Source: Sporolactobacillus mangiferae
GTDB taxonomy: Bacteria; Bacillota; Bacilli; Bacillales; Sporolactobacillaceae
Length of the DNA stretch: 64,000 nt
NCBI RefSeq assembly: GCF_023336505.1
Contig: NZ_JAMAST010000006.1
Location: forward strand, 1-64,000
Reading direction: 5' to 3'
Positions 37,128 through 47,009 of the stretch are shown here, piece after piece; position 1 is the first letter of the stretch, and each line of letters begins with the position of its first letter. The translations under genes and the position numbers were made by a program. The notes under the pieces are model-generated. The model did not search any database. It was not told the origin of the DNA and saw nothing but the letters and a program-made list of their open reading frames with translations.

Positions 37128-38795
37128 CTATGGTCGTATATCACCTTTCACATCTGCAAGCAGCGGATATCCGAGAAGCGCCATTTCAAGCGCATAGCGT
37201 CTCTGAGGTTCAAAAAAATCATCTCCCAGGATATCCCGTATTTTATCCAGTCGATTGTACAGTGTCTGCCGATGAATAAATAAGCGCCTGGCTGTTTCTC
37301 CCTTTGAACCCATGTATCTGAAATACATAGACAGAGTTTCTGCCAGATTAAGATGATGACTGCGATCATAGTCAAGCAAACCTCCAAGTTGATCGCAGAT
37401 AAATTCAGAAAGAATGGAATGCGGAACAGACTTCAATAATCGATAAACGCCCATTTTCTCATAAAAATAGCAGTCTTTCATCGCAGGCACCGTCTGTGAA
37501 AGTTCAATCACTTGATAAGCTTCTTTAAAACTCAGCCAGTTATCAAGCAAACTGGAACGCGCTTTCCCGACACCCGCATGAAATTGAAGACCCTGGATTG
37601 ATTGATTAATATATTTATCCAACCCATCAATCAGCCCCTGAATATTTCGAAACAGACTTACTGTTGAATCTTCATTCACCCGTTCCTTGGCGCAAATAAT
37701 ATAAATCTGGTTATTTTTCATCATCAATAAATGATGCATCTGATAGCGTTTCAGCAATGATCGGATCAATACGAGAATATCCTGATTTCGTGCCTCCATT
37801 CGTTCCGGACCCGCTTCCATCACATTATGCTCAAATGCGATAATACTGCCAACAAAGATATATTTTTCTCCATTTGGCGAAGGCAGACCCATTCGTGTCT
37901 GCGCCTGTTCTTCACTTTCAATCCGTCTGCTGAGAATGTCCTGGATCAATTTATTCTGATTGTTCAGTACCTTTTCTTCAAGAAACTGTGTCCGCAGCAG
38001 AACAGTGGCCACCGCTTTGGCTGTGTAATCAATCAGCAACTTCATATATTCAGTTGGGTGTGCCTGATGAAGCATCATGCCGATACAGGAGAAAACCTGT
38101 CCAAAACACACGACTGGCTGGATCAGGAGATAGTGACCACTATCCATTGACCACAGCTCAGATTCCTGAATCTGATCAATGTCCTTCATTTTTTCGCGGC
38201 AAAACTGATTGATTACGTCCACTGTCTCGTCTTCCACTGCAGGATAATATTTATTGGGCTCAATGGTGGACAAATAAATGATCTGGCGCTCTGAGTAAGT
38301 CTGGAGCAATCTCAATATGGCAGGAATATCGCTGCTTTGCAGAATCAATTGCTGTTGATGCCGAGAGAATTGCTCAAGATTTTTCAACAGACCAAAATGC
38401 TGGTTAATGATATAAGAATGTATATCTTGCGTGATTTCTTCAAAGCGTATCGGCTGACGAAACAAGATCAAAGGAAAATCATGCTCATCACAAAAAGCAA
38501 TGATTTTGCCAGGAATTTCATCAATTGTCGTTCCGAATTCAATGCAGAGCCCTGATGTTTCATGTTCAATGATTTGGCGGATATACTCGAGTCCTGACTT
38601 AACTGAGCGTTTCAGCCATAATCCCGTTGTAAGGATTAAATCATGCTTGCTGACATACGGAGCTGCGTGTGTGATTTCAAGAATGTGAACCCAGCGAACT
38701 TCACGATATACACCGCGCGCTCCAGCAAGCAGTGCAGCTCTTCGAAATAATGGACGTTTCAGAACATCTTTTACACAAAAAGGCCGCTCATCCAT
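37128..38795 (-). CDS. adeR: PucR-family transcriptional activator, probable AdeR
   Basis: The ATG at 38795 follows GAGGGTG, giving 555 residues. The N-terminal PucR domain (about 1-130) starts with CVKDVLKRPLFRRAALLAG. The C-terminal helix-turn-helix has the PucR signature LAETLSMYFRYMGSKGETAR followed by LFIHRQTLYNRLDKI. It is divergent from ald. In B. subtilis the PucR protein AdeR lies beside ald and activates it, so the same link is expected here. Confidence 0.88.
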   Translation of the reverse strand: MDERPFCVKDVLKRPLFRRAALLAGARGVYREVRWVHILEITHAAPYVSKHDLILTTGLWLKRSVKSGLEYIRQIIEHETSGLCIEFGTTIDEIPGKIIAFCDEHDFPLILFRQPIRFEEITQDIHSYIINQHFGLLKNLEQFSRHQQQLILQSSDIPAILRLLQTYSERQIIYLSTIEPNKYYPAVEDETVDVINQFCREKMKDIDQIQESELWSMDSGHYLLIQPVVCFGQVFSCIGMMLHQAHPTEYMKLLIDYTAKAVATVLLRTQFLEEKVLNNQNKLIQDILSRRIESEEQAQTRMGLPSPNGEKYIFVGSIIAFEHNVMEAGPERMEARNQDILVLIRSLLKRYQMHHLLMMKNNQIYIICAKERVNEDSTVSLFRNIQGLIDGLDKYINQSIQGLQFHAGVGKARSSLLDNWLSFKEAYQVIELSQTVPAMKDCYFYEKMGVYRLLKSVPHSILSEFICDQLGGLLDYDRSHHLNLAETLSMYFRYMGSKGETARRLFIHRQTLYNRLDKIRDILGDDFFEPQRRYALEMALLGYPLLADVKGDIRP

Positions 38796-38836
38796 AAAAT
38801 CACCCTCAACGTTTCTTTTCATCTCATATATATGTC

Positions 38837-38866
38837 ATATTATCTGACACAAAAAGGAAATGTCAA
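38837..38866 (-). promoter_or_regulatory. Probable promoter of adeR
   Basis: TTGACA (38861-38866), 18-base spacer and TAATAT (38837-38842), about 40 bases before the adeR ATG. The 260-base adeR-ald interval should also hold the ald promoter and AdeR site, which I could not identify with confidence. Confidence 0.5.
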
Positions 38867-39058
38867 GTTATTGGCGTTATTTTTAGACAAAATGTATGAT
38901 GAAAAGCATTCACATTATTTGTAACATTTTCAATAAAGAATGGTTCAGACAGCCAAACGGTCAAACGGAACGGCATATCAATAAACGCTGCGTCTGTTTT
39001 GCTGGCCTGACTATCTGATTATTCAAATATTGATAAATAATCGGGAGGCATTTCATTC

Positions 39059-40198
39059 ATGATTATCGGTATTCCGAAAGAACTGAAGAACAACGAACGT
39101 CGTGTCGCAATCACCCCTGCTGGAACGTACCATCTTGTTCAGGAAGGAAACGTAGTCTACGTCGAAACAAAGGCAGGAGCCGGAGCAGGATTTACAGATG
39201 AACAATATGAAAAAGCAGGCGCGCAGATTACATCCGCTGAGAAAGCCTGGTCCGCTGAAATGGTGATTAAGGTTAAAGAACCGGAACCGGAAGAATATCA
39301 ATTCTTTCATGAAGGGCTGATCCTTTTCACTTATCTGCATCTGGCACCGGCGGTCGGCGCGGAGCTGACCCGGGCCCTTGTTGCTAATAAAGTCGTTTCC
39401 ATTGCCTATGAAACCGTTCAGCGCGCGGATCGTGTGCTTCCGCTTCTCCAGCCAATGAGTGAAGTTGCCGGAAGAATGGCTGTCCAGATTGGTGCCCAGT
39501 ACCTTGAAAAATTCAGCGACGAAGCTGGTAAAGGTATTCTGCTCGGCGGCGTTCCCGGCGTCTCCCGCGGTAAAGTCACGATTATCGGCGGTGGAATCGT
39601 AGGTACAAATGCAGCAAAAATCGCTGTTGGCCTCGGCGCTGATGTCACAATTCTTGACATTAGCGCGGACAGACTTCGTGATCTTGATGATATCTTCGGT
39701 AACGCATTAAATACTGTGATGTCCAATCCATACAATATTGCTCAGGCAGTTAAAGAAGCAGACCTTGTTGTTGGTGCAGTGTTGATTCCTGGGGCAAAAG
39801 CGCCGAAACTCGTCACTGAAGAAATGGTTGCCAACATGAAAGAAAACTCGGTGATCGTTGACGTAGCGATCGATCAGGGCGGCGTTGTTGAAACTTCAGA
39901 TCACAGCACGACTCATGATGATCCTACCTATACAAAACATGGTGTCATTCACTATGCCGTTGCAAACATGCCTGGCGCAGTGCCGCAAACCTCAACACTT
40001 GCACTGACCAATGTAACCATTCCTTATGCAGCAACGATTGCACGTAAAGGATACGTACAGGCATGTCTTGATGATGAAGCGTTATTAAAAGGATTAAACA
40101 CTCTTGATGGCTATGTAACGTTCAAGCCTGTTGCTGAGGCTCACGGTTTGGCGTACAAGTGTCCAAAAGAATTGCTCGAATCATCTGCAAAAGTGTGA
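39059..40198 (+). CDS. ald: Alanine dehydrogenase
   Basis: 379 residues. The start [20 protein letters not shown], the catalytic Lys in [13 protein letters not shown], the His in FTYLHLA, and the NAD-binding [21 protein letters not shown] (glycine loop GGGIVG) are all present. It interconverts alanine and pyruvate with NAD. GGGAGGC lies eight bases before the ATG. The divergent PucR gene is its likely activator, and a terminator follows at 40262-40298. Confidence 0.97.
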   Translation: MIIGIPKELKNNERRVAITPAGTYHLVQEGNVVYVETKAGAGAGFTDEQYEKAGAQITSAEKAWSAEMVIKVKEPEPEEYQFFHEGLILFTYLHLAPAVGAELTRALVANKVVSIAYETVQRADRVLPLLQPMSEVAGRMAVQIGAQYLEKFSDEAGKGILLGGVPGVSRGKVTIIGGGIVGTNAAKIAVGLGADVTILDISADRLRDLDDIFGNALNTVMSNPYNIAQAVKEADLVVGAVLIPGAKAPKLVTEEMVANMKENSVIVDVAIDQGGVVETSDHSTTHDDPTYTKHGVIHYAVANMPGAVPQTSTLALTNVTIPYAATIARKGYVQACLDDEALLKGLNTLDGYVTFKPVAEAHGLAYKCPKELLESSAKV

Positions 40199-40261
40199 TT
40201 TTGACTGCTGCAGCATTGACTTAATGCGTTATCTCGCTTTGCGGCTCAAGTAATTTTATTG

Positions 40262-40298
40262 TACTCCCCGCTCATTCTTATTGGGCAGGGAGTTTTTT
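40262..40298. terminator. Terminator after ald
   Basis: ACTCCCCGC pairs imperfectly with GGGCAGGGAGT, followed by T6 on the plus strand, 65 bases after the ald stop. It also abuts the end of the S66 pseudogene on the other strand. Confidence 0.8.
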
Positions 40299-41319
40299 AT
40301 GAAATAAATGAACCTTGCCAGCAATCAAAACGCTCAATCCAGACAGCTGGACATGCTTTGTCAGCATTCATTCTGACCTTTGCGCCGATCGGCATCGTCA
40401 TCATTGGCTGTGTATGGCAACAGTCAAAGTCAGCGATAATCGGTAGTTTGGCACCATTCAGCACTTCAAGCAGGATATCGATCGGCCTTCTTCCGGTTCC
40501 GCTATCATCAAACTGTTCATGCTTTCCAAGTAAGATACCGCTAATCTTATCAAAAACGCCACTTACTTTAAACAGCGAGAAGTTTTTTTCGACCTGACCT
40601 GAGCGGCATCTTTCATTGAGTCTTCAATCAGCAATAGATCCCCTTTCTTCAATTCGGGCATGTACGGACTGCCCCAGAAGCCGTTCATTGCATTCAAATT
40701 GCCTCCGATCAGTCTGCCCGAAGCTTCGCCACCGTTCACACCAATCCATCGATTCTGATGTTGTTCCTTCTCTCTTGTCTTAATTTCCCAATTAGCGGAA
40801 TCGTCTGTCCATTCGTCTGGTGCGGTCAATTGCATCGGCAATTCATATGCCACTTGCAGCACTTATTTAAAGGAGTCAAACGTTTGATTTACGAAGGGTG
40901 GAAATTCGCCAAAAGACGGAACAAGCGCTGGTCCATAATAGACAGGACAACCCGGTCGCGCGTAAACAGCCAGCAGGATCGCAGTCACATCTGAATAGCC
41001 GATCAAAATTTTTGGCCTTTCTTTTAATGCCTCATAATCAATATAAGGAAGAAGTGCATTTGAATTCGTGCCGCCTATTGTTTACATAATTAATTTTATG
41101 TATTTTCTATGAATCAATGCATTTAATTCATCAGCGCGTTCGTGAATGTTTCCTGAACGATAATAATCCTGTTTACCTGTCAAACCTCCTTCGACAATTT
41201 CGAATCCTTTCGATTCAAGAAATCGCTTTGCACGAGCGAACCGTCTCGGTGAGGTCGCTGTAACTGGCGATGACGGAGAAAAAACACCAATTTTATCCCC
41301 CCTTTTCTCACTTAGTTTT
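40297..41319 (-). pseudogene. Broken S66 peptidase (LD-carboxypeptidase/MccF-like)
   Basis: Translation across frames gives a nearly full S66 protein: KIGVFSPSSPVTATSPRR, then TIGGTNSNALLPYIDYEA, then IGYSDVTAILLAVY, then GPALVPSFGEFPPFV, then IGGNLNAMNGFWGSPYMP, ending in WIERFDCWQG. Three lesions are visible. A TAA replaces the Ser codon before TIGG (near 41090), a second TAA follows near 40861, and a 5-base tandem duplication (ACCTGACCTG at 40592-40601 on plus) shifts the frame. No start codon in frame is left at the 5' end. The intact relative here is ykfA at 48112-49032. Confidence 0.88.
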
Positions 41320-41346
41320 GAAAAAAAACGGCGTCGATTACGCCGT
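41320..41346 (-). terminator. Terminator of the YgaD-type exporter gene
   Basis: ACGGCGT (41346-41340 on minus) pairs with ACGCCGT across a 5-base loop, followed by T8. It lies 52 bases after the exporter stop and just before the S66 pseudogene. Confidence 0.92.
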
Positions 41347-41397
41347 TACCATGTTAAATTCGGTTATTGGTTTATAAAGCAAAACATGCACAACACT

Positions 41398-43119
41398 TTA
41401 TATGTTCATTGCAAATTGCGACTCATATAGCCGACTATAAACGCCTTTTTGCTTTAATAACTGTTCATGCGTCCCTTGTTCAGCGATCCCCTGCTCGGTT
41501 ACGACAATAATACGATCTGCATTTTTGATCGTTGCCAATCGGTGCGCAATGATCAGCGTTGTACGCTCCTTCGACAGCTGTTCCAGTGATTGCTGGATCG
41601 CTGCCTCAGTTTCTGTGTCTAAGGCTGAAGTCGCCTCATCCAAAATTAATATCGATGGATCCTTGAGGAACATACGTGCAATGGAAAGGCGCTGTTTCTG
41701 TCCCCCGGAAAGTTTAACCCCGCGTTCGCCGATCACCGTATCCAGCCCATCTGGCATATTTTTCACTGTATCATCCAAACGTGCCAGCCGGATCACGCGC
41801 CAGATTTCTTCATCTGTCGCGTCTAATTTTCCATAAGCCACATTCTCACGCAAAGTTCCCGAGAAAAGAAAAACATCCTGCTGAACAAGGCCAATATGAC
41901 GGCGCAACGATGACAGCTTAAAATCCCGAATATCAATACCGTCAATCAGGATCTTTCCGCTGCTTACCTCGTAAAACCGCGGAAGCAGACTGCAAATCGT
42001 TGTCTTGCCTGCACCAGTCGGACCGACAAATGCAACCGTTTCACCGGGCCTGATATGCAGGTCAACCGACTGAAGCACCTGCCTTTTCCCTTCATAGCCG
42101 AAACTGACCTTGCAATAGTCGATACGTCCGGCAATTGATAGTATATCTCTTGCGTTTTCACGGTTCACAATTTCCGGAGCGGACTGCTTAAGCTTTAAAA
42201 ATCGTTTGAATCCCGCAAATCCTTTTGGGTAGAGTTCAATAATCGCATTAAACTTTTCAATCGGCTGTACAAACAAATTGGACAACAGCAGGAAGGCGAC
42301 AAACTGGCCGGCACTTAACTCACCATGTATAACAAACCAGGAACCGCTGACCAATGTAAACAAGGTAATCAGCCGCATAAAAAAATAATTGGTGGTAATG
42401 CTTGTCGCCATAATTTTATAGGAAGATAATTTTGCTTTGCGATACAATTTATTGTTCTCATAGAATTGATGCCGTTCATGGCGTTCATTTGAAAATGCCT
42501 GAACCACACGAATTCCGCCGATTGCATTCTCAACATTTGCATTAAATACAGCAATATCCTGATAGATTCGATCAGTTGCGTGCGTCATTTTCAAATTGAA
42601 TAAAATAATAAAGACGCCAAGAATTGGGACCAAGATAAAAGTCATGCATGCAAGCTTCCAGTTAATCGTCAGCATCAGAAAGAAAGCTCCGAAAAGTGAC
42701 ATGAGCGCAATAAAAAGATCCTCCGGCCCATGATGCGCCGTTTCGCCAATGTCAAACAGATCAGTTGTGAGCCGCGACAGCAGATGCCCCGTCTTATGGT
42801 TATCAAAGAAATGAAAGGACTGACGCTGAATATGCTCAAACAATTCCTGACGAATATCCGTTTCAATATTAATTCCAAGCATATGTCCCCAATAAGTCAC
42901 AACGTAATGCATGATTGTATTCAGGACATAAAAAAACAGCAGCCCCGCTGAAGCAAGCAAAATAATCGACCAGTCTCTGCCAGGAAGCAGCCGGTCAATC
43001 GCCTGATTAACAGCTACGGGAAAAATAAGTTCAAGCAGCGCAAGCAGAACGGCACATGAAAAATCTAAAAGAAACAGTTTTTTGTAGGGTTTGTAATAAG
43101 CAAAAAAACTGCGGATCAA
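41398..43119 (-). CDS. Homodimeric-type ABC exporter (YgaD-like)
   Basis: 573 residues. The start (FFAYYKPYKKLFLLDFSCAV) and the first coupling region (YWGHMLGINIETDIRQELF) match B. subtilis YgaD. Six membrane helices precede an ATPase with Walker A GPTGAGKTTICS, signature LSGGQKQR, Walker B ILILDEATSALDTE and the H-loop IIAHRLAT. Both sites would be active in a homodimer. The substrate is unknown. It lies 31 bases after nadE and may be read through from it. Confidence 0.92.
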   Translation of the reverse strand: MIRSFFAYYKPYKKLFLLDFSCAVLLALLELIFPVAVNQAIDRLLPGRDWSIILLASAGLLFFYVLNTIMHYVVTYWGHMLGINIETDIRQELFEHIQRQSFHFFDNHKTGHLLSRLTTDLFDIGETAHHGPEDLFIALMSLFGAFFLMLTINWKLACMTFILVPILGVFIILFNLKMTHATDRIYQDIAVFNANVENAIGGIRVVQAFSNERHERHQFYENNKLYRKAKLSSYKIMATSITTNYFFMRLITLFTLVSGSWFVIHGELSAGQFVAFLLLSNLFVQPIEKFNAIIELYPKGFAGFKRFLKLKQSAPEIVNRENARDILSIAGRIDYCKVSFGYEGKRQVLQSVDLHIRPGETVAFVGPTGAGKTTICSLLPRFYEVSSGKILIDGIDIRDFKLSSLRRHIGLVQQDVFLFSGTLRENVAYGKLDATDEEIWRVIRLARLDDTVKNMPDGLDTVIGERGVKLSGGQKQRLSIARMFLKDPSILILDEATSALDTETEAAIQQSLEQLSKERTTLIIAHRLATIKNADRIIVVTEQGIAEQGTHEQLLKQKGVYSRLYESQFAMNI

Positions 43120-43150
43120 ACGACGGCCTCCTCACTTTCGTGTTACAGTA

Positions 43151-45073
43151 TTACAGATTCTCAATCCATAGATTACGGCTTGCGTCGGAAGGCATTCGCC
43201 AGTCGCCACGCGGAGACAGGCTGACAGTTCCTACTTTCGGGCCATCGGGTATTGCCGAACGTTTAAACTGCATGGCAAAGAACCGGGAAACAAACACTTT
43301 GAGCCATTTACGGATTGTCTGTTCTTCGTATTCGCTACCAAAAGCAGCGTTCGCTAAAAAGAGAATTTTTTCTGGAGTGAACGCACTGCGAATAAAATAG
43401 TAGAGGAAAAAATCGTGCAATTCATACGGACCTACAATATCTTCTGTTTTCTGAGAAATTTCTCCTGAAGCATTTTTAGGTAGCAGTTCAGGTGTGACCG
43501 GAGTATCAAGAATATCCAGAAGAATACCGGCTATATCTTTCTGCGTCTCTTCTTCCGCAACATAACGAACCAGATAACGGACCAGCGTTTTTGGAACGGA
43601 ACAATTGACCGCATACATCGACATATGATCGCCGTTGTACGTGCTCCAGCCAAGGGCGAGTTCAGACAAATCGCCGGTACCCACTACCAGTCCTCCCTCT
43701 TTGTTAGCAATATCCATCAGGATTTGTGTGCGTTCCCGTGCCTGAACATTTTCATAGGTCACATCATGAATTTCAGGACGATGTCCGATATCTTTAAAGT
43801 GTTGCAAAGATGCCGCAACAATATTGACTTCACGGAAGTCCGTTTCCAGTTTTTTACATAGAGAAATCGCATTTTGGTAGGTTCGGTCTGTTGTACCAAA
43901 TCCAGGCAGAGTAACCGTTACAATGTTTTTTCGCTCATATCCAAGCATTTCAAACGTTTTTATAATAACCAGGAGTGCAAGTGTCGAATCTAATCCTCCT
44001 GAAATGCCGATAACCGCCTTCTTCAAGCCTGTATGTTCCATGCGTTTTGCAAGCGCCGAAGTCTGAATGCTGAATATTTCACTGCAGCGCCTTGCGCGTT
44101 TTTTTGCATCCGAAGGTACAAAAGGATGTTTATCGATCACGCGGTCAAATGTACCGAATGTCAACCCTCTGTATGCAAATTGAATTTTCCGAGCTTTCCA
44201 GGGAAGTGTTTCTGCCGCTTCACGGAAACTAATGTTCTTTACTCTTTGCAAATTTAACCGGTCAATGTCAATCAAAGAAGTAACTACCTGATTCTTTCTT
44301 TGAAAACGAGCGTTTTGAGCCAGCAATTGCCCGTTTTCAGCAATCAGCAATTCTCCGCCGAAAACAACATCCGTTGATGACTCACCTATCCCGGCTCCGG
44401 CATATAGATAAGCGCCCATCGTTCTTGCACTCTGCGACGTAATCAGCGATCTTCGATAATCCGATTTGCTGACCACTTCATTTGATGCAGAGAGATTGCC
44501 AATCAGCTGTGCACCTGACAGGCTCAGAAAGCTGCTGGGGGGGACAACGCTCCATAAATCCTCACAAATTTCAAACCCGATCTGAAAAGTGCCACTTTGG
44601 AAAATCAGATCAACACCGAAAGGAACTTTTTTCTGAAAAGGCAGATCTATGTAGCAATCGATAATCGTTTTCCCGGAAGAAAACCATCGTCTTTCATAGA
44701 ATTCCTCGTAATTCGGTATGTAGCTTTTCGGAACAATGCCAAGCACTTTCCCTTGAAACAGAATGTAGGCACAGTTGTAAACAATGCCGTCAGCATATAA
44801 AGGCGCGCCAACTGCGATCAATGCATCCGCCTCCAAACTGTATCTACACAGTTCGGCAACTCCATCCGCTGATTTGTCCAGCAGTTTTTTTTGAAGAAAC
44901 AGATCCGCACATGTATAGGAAGTCACACATAATTCCGGAAATATGATTAATTTTGCGTTCTTCTCAATTGCTTCATCAATACACCGCTTCACGTTGGCCA
45001 CATTGGCATGTACATCCGCAACGCTGGTCACCGGACAGGCAGCGGCCACTCGTATAAAATTCCATGACTCCAT
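43151..45073 (-). CDS. nadE: Glutamine-dependent NAD(+) synthetase
   Basis: 640 residues from the ATG at 45073, 10 bases after GGAGG. An in-frame extension to 45172 is leader RNA. The N-terminal nitrilase-type amidase (about 1-280) shows the Glu in IIFPELCVTSYTC, the Lys in VPKSYIPNYEEFYE and the Cys in GFEICEDLW. The synthetase domain has the P-loop GISGGLDSTLALL and TGDLSELALGW. It makes NAD from deamido-NAD and glutamine. The leader holds a terminator-like hairpin and a palindrome. Confidence 0.94.
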   Translation of the reverse strand: MESWNFIRVAAACPVTSVADVHANVANVKRCIDEAIEKNAKLIIFPELCVTSYTCADLFLQKKLLDKSADGVAELCRYSLEADALIAVGAPLYADGIVYNCAYILFQGKVLGIVPKSYIPNYEEFYERRWFSSGKTIIDCYIDLPFQKKVPFGVDLIFQSGTFQIGFEICEDLWSVVPPSSFLSLSGAQLIGNLSASNEVVSKSDYRRSLITSQSARTMGAYLYAGAGIGESSTDVVFGGELLIAENGQLLAQNARFQRKNQVVTSLIDIDRLNLQRVKNISFREAAETLPWKARKIQFAYRGLTFGTFDRVIDKHPFVPSDAKKRARRCSEIFSIQTSALAKRMEHTGLKKAVIGISGGLDSTLALLVIIKTFEMLGYERKNIVTVTLPGFGTTDRTYQNAISLCKKLETDFREVNIVAASLQHFKDIGHRPEIHDVTYENVQARERTQILMDIANKEGGLVVGTGDLSELALGWSTYNGDHMSMYAVNCSVPKTLVRYLVRYVAEEETQKDIAGILLDILDTPVTPELLPKNASGEISQKTEDIVGPYELHDFFLYYFIRSAFTPEKILFLANAAFGSEYEEQTIRKWLKVFVSRFFAMQFKRSAIPDGPKVGTVSLSPRGDWRMPSDASRNLWIENL

Positions 45074-45091
45074 CTCTAAAAAGCCTCCAAT

Positions 45092-45107
45092 CAGATTGCA
45101 ATCTGAC
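45092..45107. promoter_or_regulatory. Perfect 16-base palindrome in the nadE leader
   Basis: TCAGATTGCAATCTGA is a perfect palindrome lying 19 bases before the nadE ATG and overlapping the approach to its GGAGG. It could be an operator, or in RNA a hairpin that affects access to the ribosome site. I do not recognise it as a known NAD regulator site. Confidence 0.45.
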
Positions 45108-45130
45108 GTAAACAAGCCAGGATTGTGCAA

Positions 45131-45156
45131 AAAGCCTCCCCAATCGCAGAGAGGCA
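45131..45156 (-). terminator. Terminator-like hairpin in the nadE leader (possible attenuator)
   Basis: On the minus strand GCCTCTC (45156-45150) pairs with GGGAGGC (45142-45136; one T-G pair), followed by T5. It lies between the apparent promoter (45212-45240) and the nadE start, so it would stop transcription before the gene. Alternatively it ends read-through from the ykf operon. The preceding leader is only about 50 bases. Confidence 0.6.
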
Positions 45157-45211
45157 ATCGCGCTGCATCCATTTTATACCTGATCCACTAACAGGCGATT
45201 AATTAAATAAC

Positions 45212-45240
45212 ATGTTAATGGAGCTTCAAATAAATGTCAA
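45212..45240 (-). promoter_or_regulatory. Probable sigma-A promoter of nadE
   Basis: A consensus TTGACA (45235-45240), 17-base spacer and TAACAT (45212-45217). The transcript would start near 45205, leaving a leader of about 130 bases. Confidence 0.6.
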
Positions 45241-45259
45241 ACACGCTTTTTTGAAAAAA

Positions 45260-46063
45260 TCAACCAACCGATTCTGAAATATCGAGCAAGTATTGGGCAA
45301 TCAGCTGTCCAATTTGCTGCAAAGCAAATAAAGCGTCCTGACGATTTTCACATCCACTCGTCAGAACGGTCACTGCCATATGCTCATTATCGCAGGAAAA
45401 ATAAGCAGCGTCATGATCTACCTGCTCCATTTCTCCAGTCTTATTGTAAACCAAGATTGGCCGAGCTTTTTCGTCGAATAATCCTGGCAATTTGTCTCTG
45501 AATTGCTGACGCAACAGCCAAGATTTTGCTTCGCCTGGAAGCGGCGTATCTTCAGAAAAAATCTGTTGAATCATCCAATTCGCGTCATGCGCGCTGATCC
45601 AGTTGGTGCGTCCTTCCTTCTGCGCATCCATATCCATCATTTTGCGTTCAATGCTTGTCTCCGTAAGTCCCTGATCCTCGATCCATTTCTGAAGTCGATG
45701 AATCCCGAAAAAATCCATAAGTAAATTAGTCGCTGTATTATCGGAGACACTGATCATCAAAGCAAGCAAATCCCGAATCGTCCACTCTCGGACCGATAAA
45801 ACCTGCAGAACGCCTGATCCGCTGACGATCTGATCATCGTCCAGGTGAATGGTTTGATCAAGGACTTCGGATTGGATATTCGGGTTCTTATAAGCATACA
45901 GCAATATAGGCAGTTTGATCAGACTCGCCGACAACATCGGTATATTTGCTCTGTAACTTAAGGAAAAACCGTCGGACCCAACTGCCTCAAGCTCAATTTT
46001 ATCACCTAATGGATAAATAATTTCCATAATTTCATCTTGTAACTGTTTTTTCAGATCGATCAA
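45260..46063 (-). CDS. Class A beta-lactamase-fold serine hydrolase without signal peptide
   Basis: The likely start is TTG at 46063, nine bases after GGGGAGG, giving 267 residues. All class A landmarks are present: SxxK in SASLIKLPIL, SDN in ISVSDNTATN, a Glu in the omega region near SIERKMMD, and KTG in VYNKTGEME. There is no signal peptide or lipobox with either this start or the longest frame, so it should act in the cytosol. It is the last gene after ykfA-ykfB-ykfC, 35 bases after ykfC. This suggests it handles a cell-wall peptide or a lactam-like intermediate rather than giving drug resistance. Confidence 0.82.
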   Translation of the reverse strand: MIDLKKQLQDEIMEIIYPLGDKIELEAVGSDGFSLSYRANIPMLSASLIKLPILLYAYKNPNIQSEVLDQTIHLDDDQIVSGSGVLQVLSVREWTIRDLLALMISVSDNTATNLLMDFFGIHRLQKWIEDQGLTETSIERKMMDMDAQKEGRTNWISAHDANWMIQQIFSEDTPLPGEAKSWLLRQQFRDKLPGLFDEKARPILVYNKTGEMEQVDHDAAYFSCDNEHMAVTVLTSGCENRQDALFALQQIGQLIAQYLLDISESVG

Positions 46064-46098
46064 ATTGTTTTGCCTCCCCGACCCACGTTTAATGTTTG

Positions 46099-46995
46099 CT
46101 ATGCACGCCAATAGCGCCGCACTGCACAAAGCTCCTCTTCATATTTTGATCCTTTGATCTCAGTAATACTGACAATAGCGCCCGGCGTCGGTGAATGAAT
46201 AAATCTTCCTTCATCATAATAGATACCGACATGGTGCACATAGCCCTTCCCTTTCTCATAGGCAAAAAACAGTAAATCACCGGGAGCGGCCTCTGCAGGA
46301 TCAATGGAAAGGCCAAGCAGCGATTGTTCATCGGCATCTCTCGGTATGAAATAACCGCCGACACGAAGCATTGAATAGGTGAAGCCGGAACAATCATATC
46401 CGTAAGCACTCGTGCCTGACCATAGATACGGAAGCTCCAAAAAACGTTCGGCATTGCGCACGATCTCCGTCCCTGTATGCAAATGTTGCTCATCCGGCAG
46501 AATCACGTCTTTTTTTAACAGGATGCCCGGGCCAAGCGGGCTATCTACTTTTACCTCATCGAATGGAATTTCATCGATCAGCGGTAAAACGGTGCCAAAG
46601 CTGAGCTCAAACACTTTTCTTCGGTTCAGATCATAGAAGGCCGCGGTCCTGCTTTGTACGATTACTGGCTCGGCAGCGGGTAAATCCGATTTAATCAATT
46701 GCCCTGCCGGTATCCATCCAGGATAGCCGCGTCTGTCTTTTGAAGACGATTGGTTTGGCACATACACTTTAGCCCATTCGTCCTTTATTTCATCAATAAT
46801 CACTTCATCTCCGAAAAGAGCTTGCGTCTGGACCCTCTTTGCTTTGCACAATTCAATAGTCTGCTGGCGTGTCATGTTATTAAGCCACACAGTCATCCCT
46901 GATTTTGCATCTATTGCCGCTTTATCAACAGGACGAACCAATGAAGGATCAGTCCAAATGGTCGCAACTGGAACGGATATTCTGTATTTTTTCAT
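46099..46995 (-). CDS. ykfC: Gamma-D-glutamyl-L-diamino acid endopeptidase, NlpC/P60 (YkfC)
   Basis: The ATG at 46995 follows GGAGGGACGAGGC; an earlier ATG overlaps the ykfB stop but precedes the ribosome site. 299 residues: two SH3b-like domains (about 1-165), then NlpC/P60 with the catalytic Cys in YDCSGFTYSML and His in VHHVGIYYDEG. YkfC cuts L-Ala-gamma-D-Glu from diamino acid in recycled muropeptides. No signal peptide is seen, fitting cytosolic recycling. Confidence 0.93.
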   Translation of the reverse strand: MKKYRISVPVATIWTDPSLVRPVDKAAIDAKSGMTVWLNNMTRQQTIELCKAKRVQTQALFGDEVIIDEIKDEWAKVYVPNQSSSKDRRGYPGWIPAGQLIKSDLPAAEPVIVQSRTAAFYDLNRRKVFELSFGTVLPLIDEIPFDEVKVDSPLGPGILLKKDVILPDEQHLHTGTEIVRNAERFLELPYLWSGTSAYGYDCSGFTYSMLRVGGYFIPRDADEQSLLGLSIDPAEAAPGDLLFFAYEKGKGYVHHVGIYYDEGRFIHSPTPGAIVSITEIKGSKYEEELCAVRRYWRA

Positions 46996-47009
46996 GCCTC
47001 GTCCCTCCA

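Noticed and set aside
40259-40597. A 112-codon plus-strand frame after ald
   Set aside because: It is the reverse strand of the S66 pseudogene and begins inside the ald terminator.
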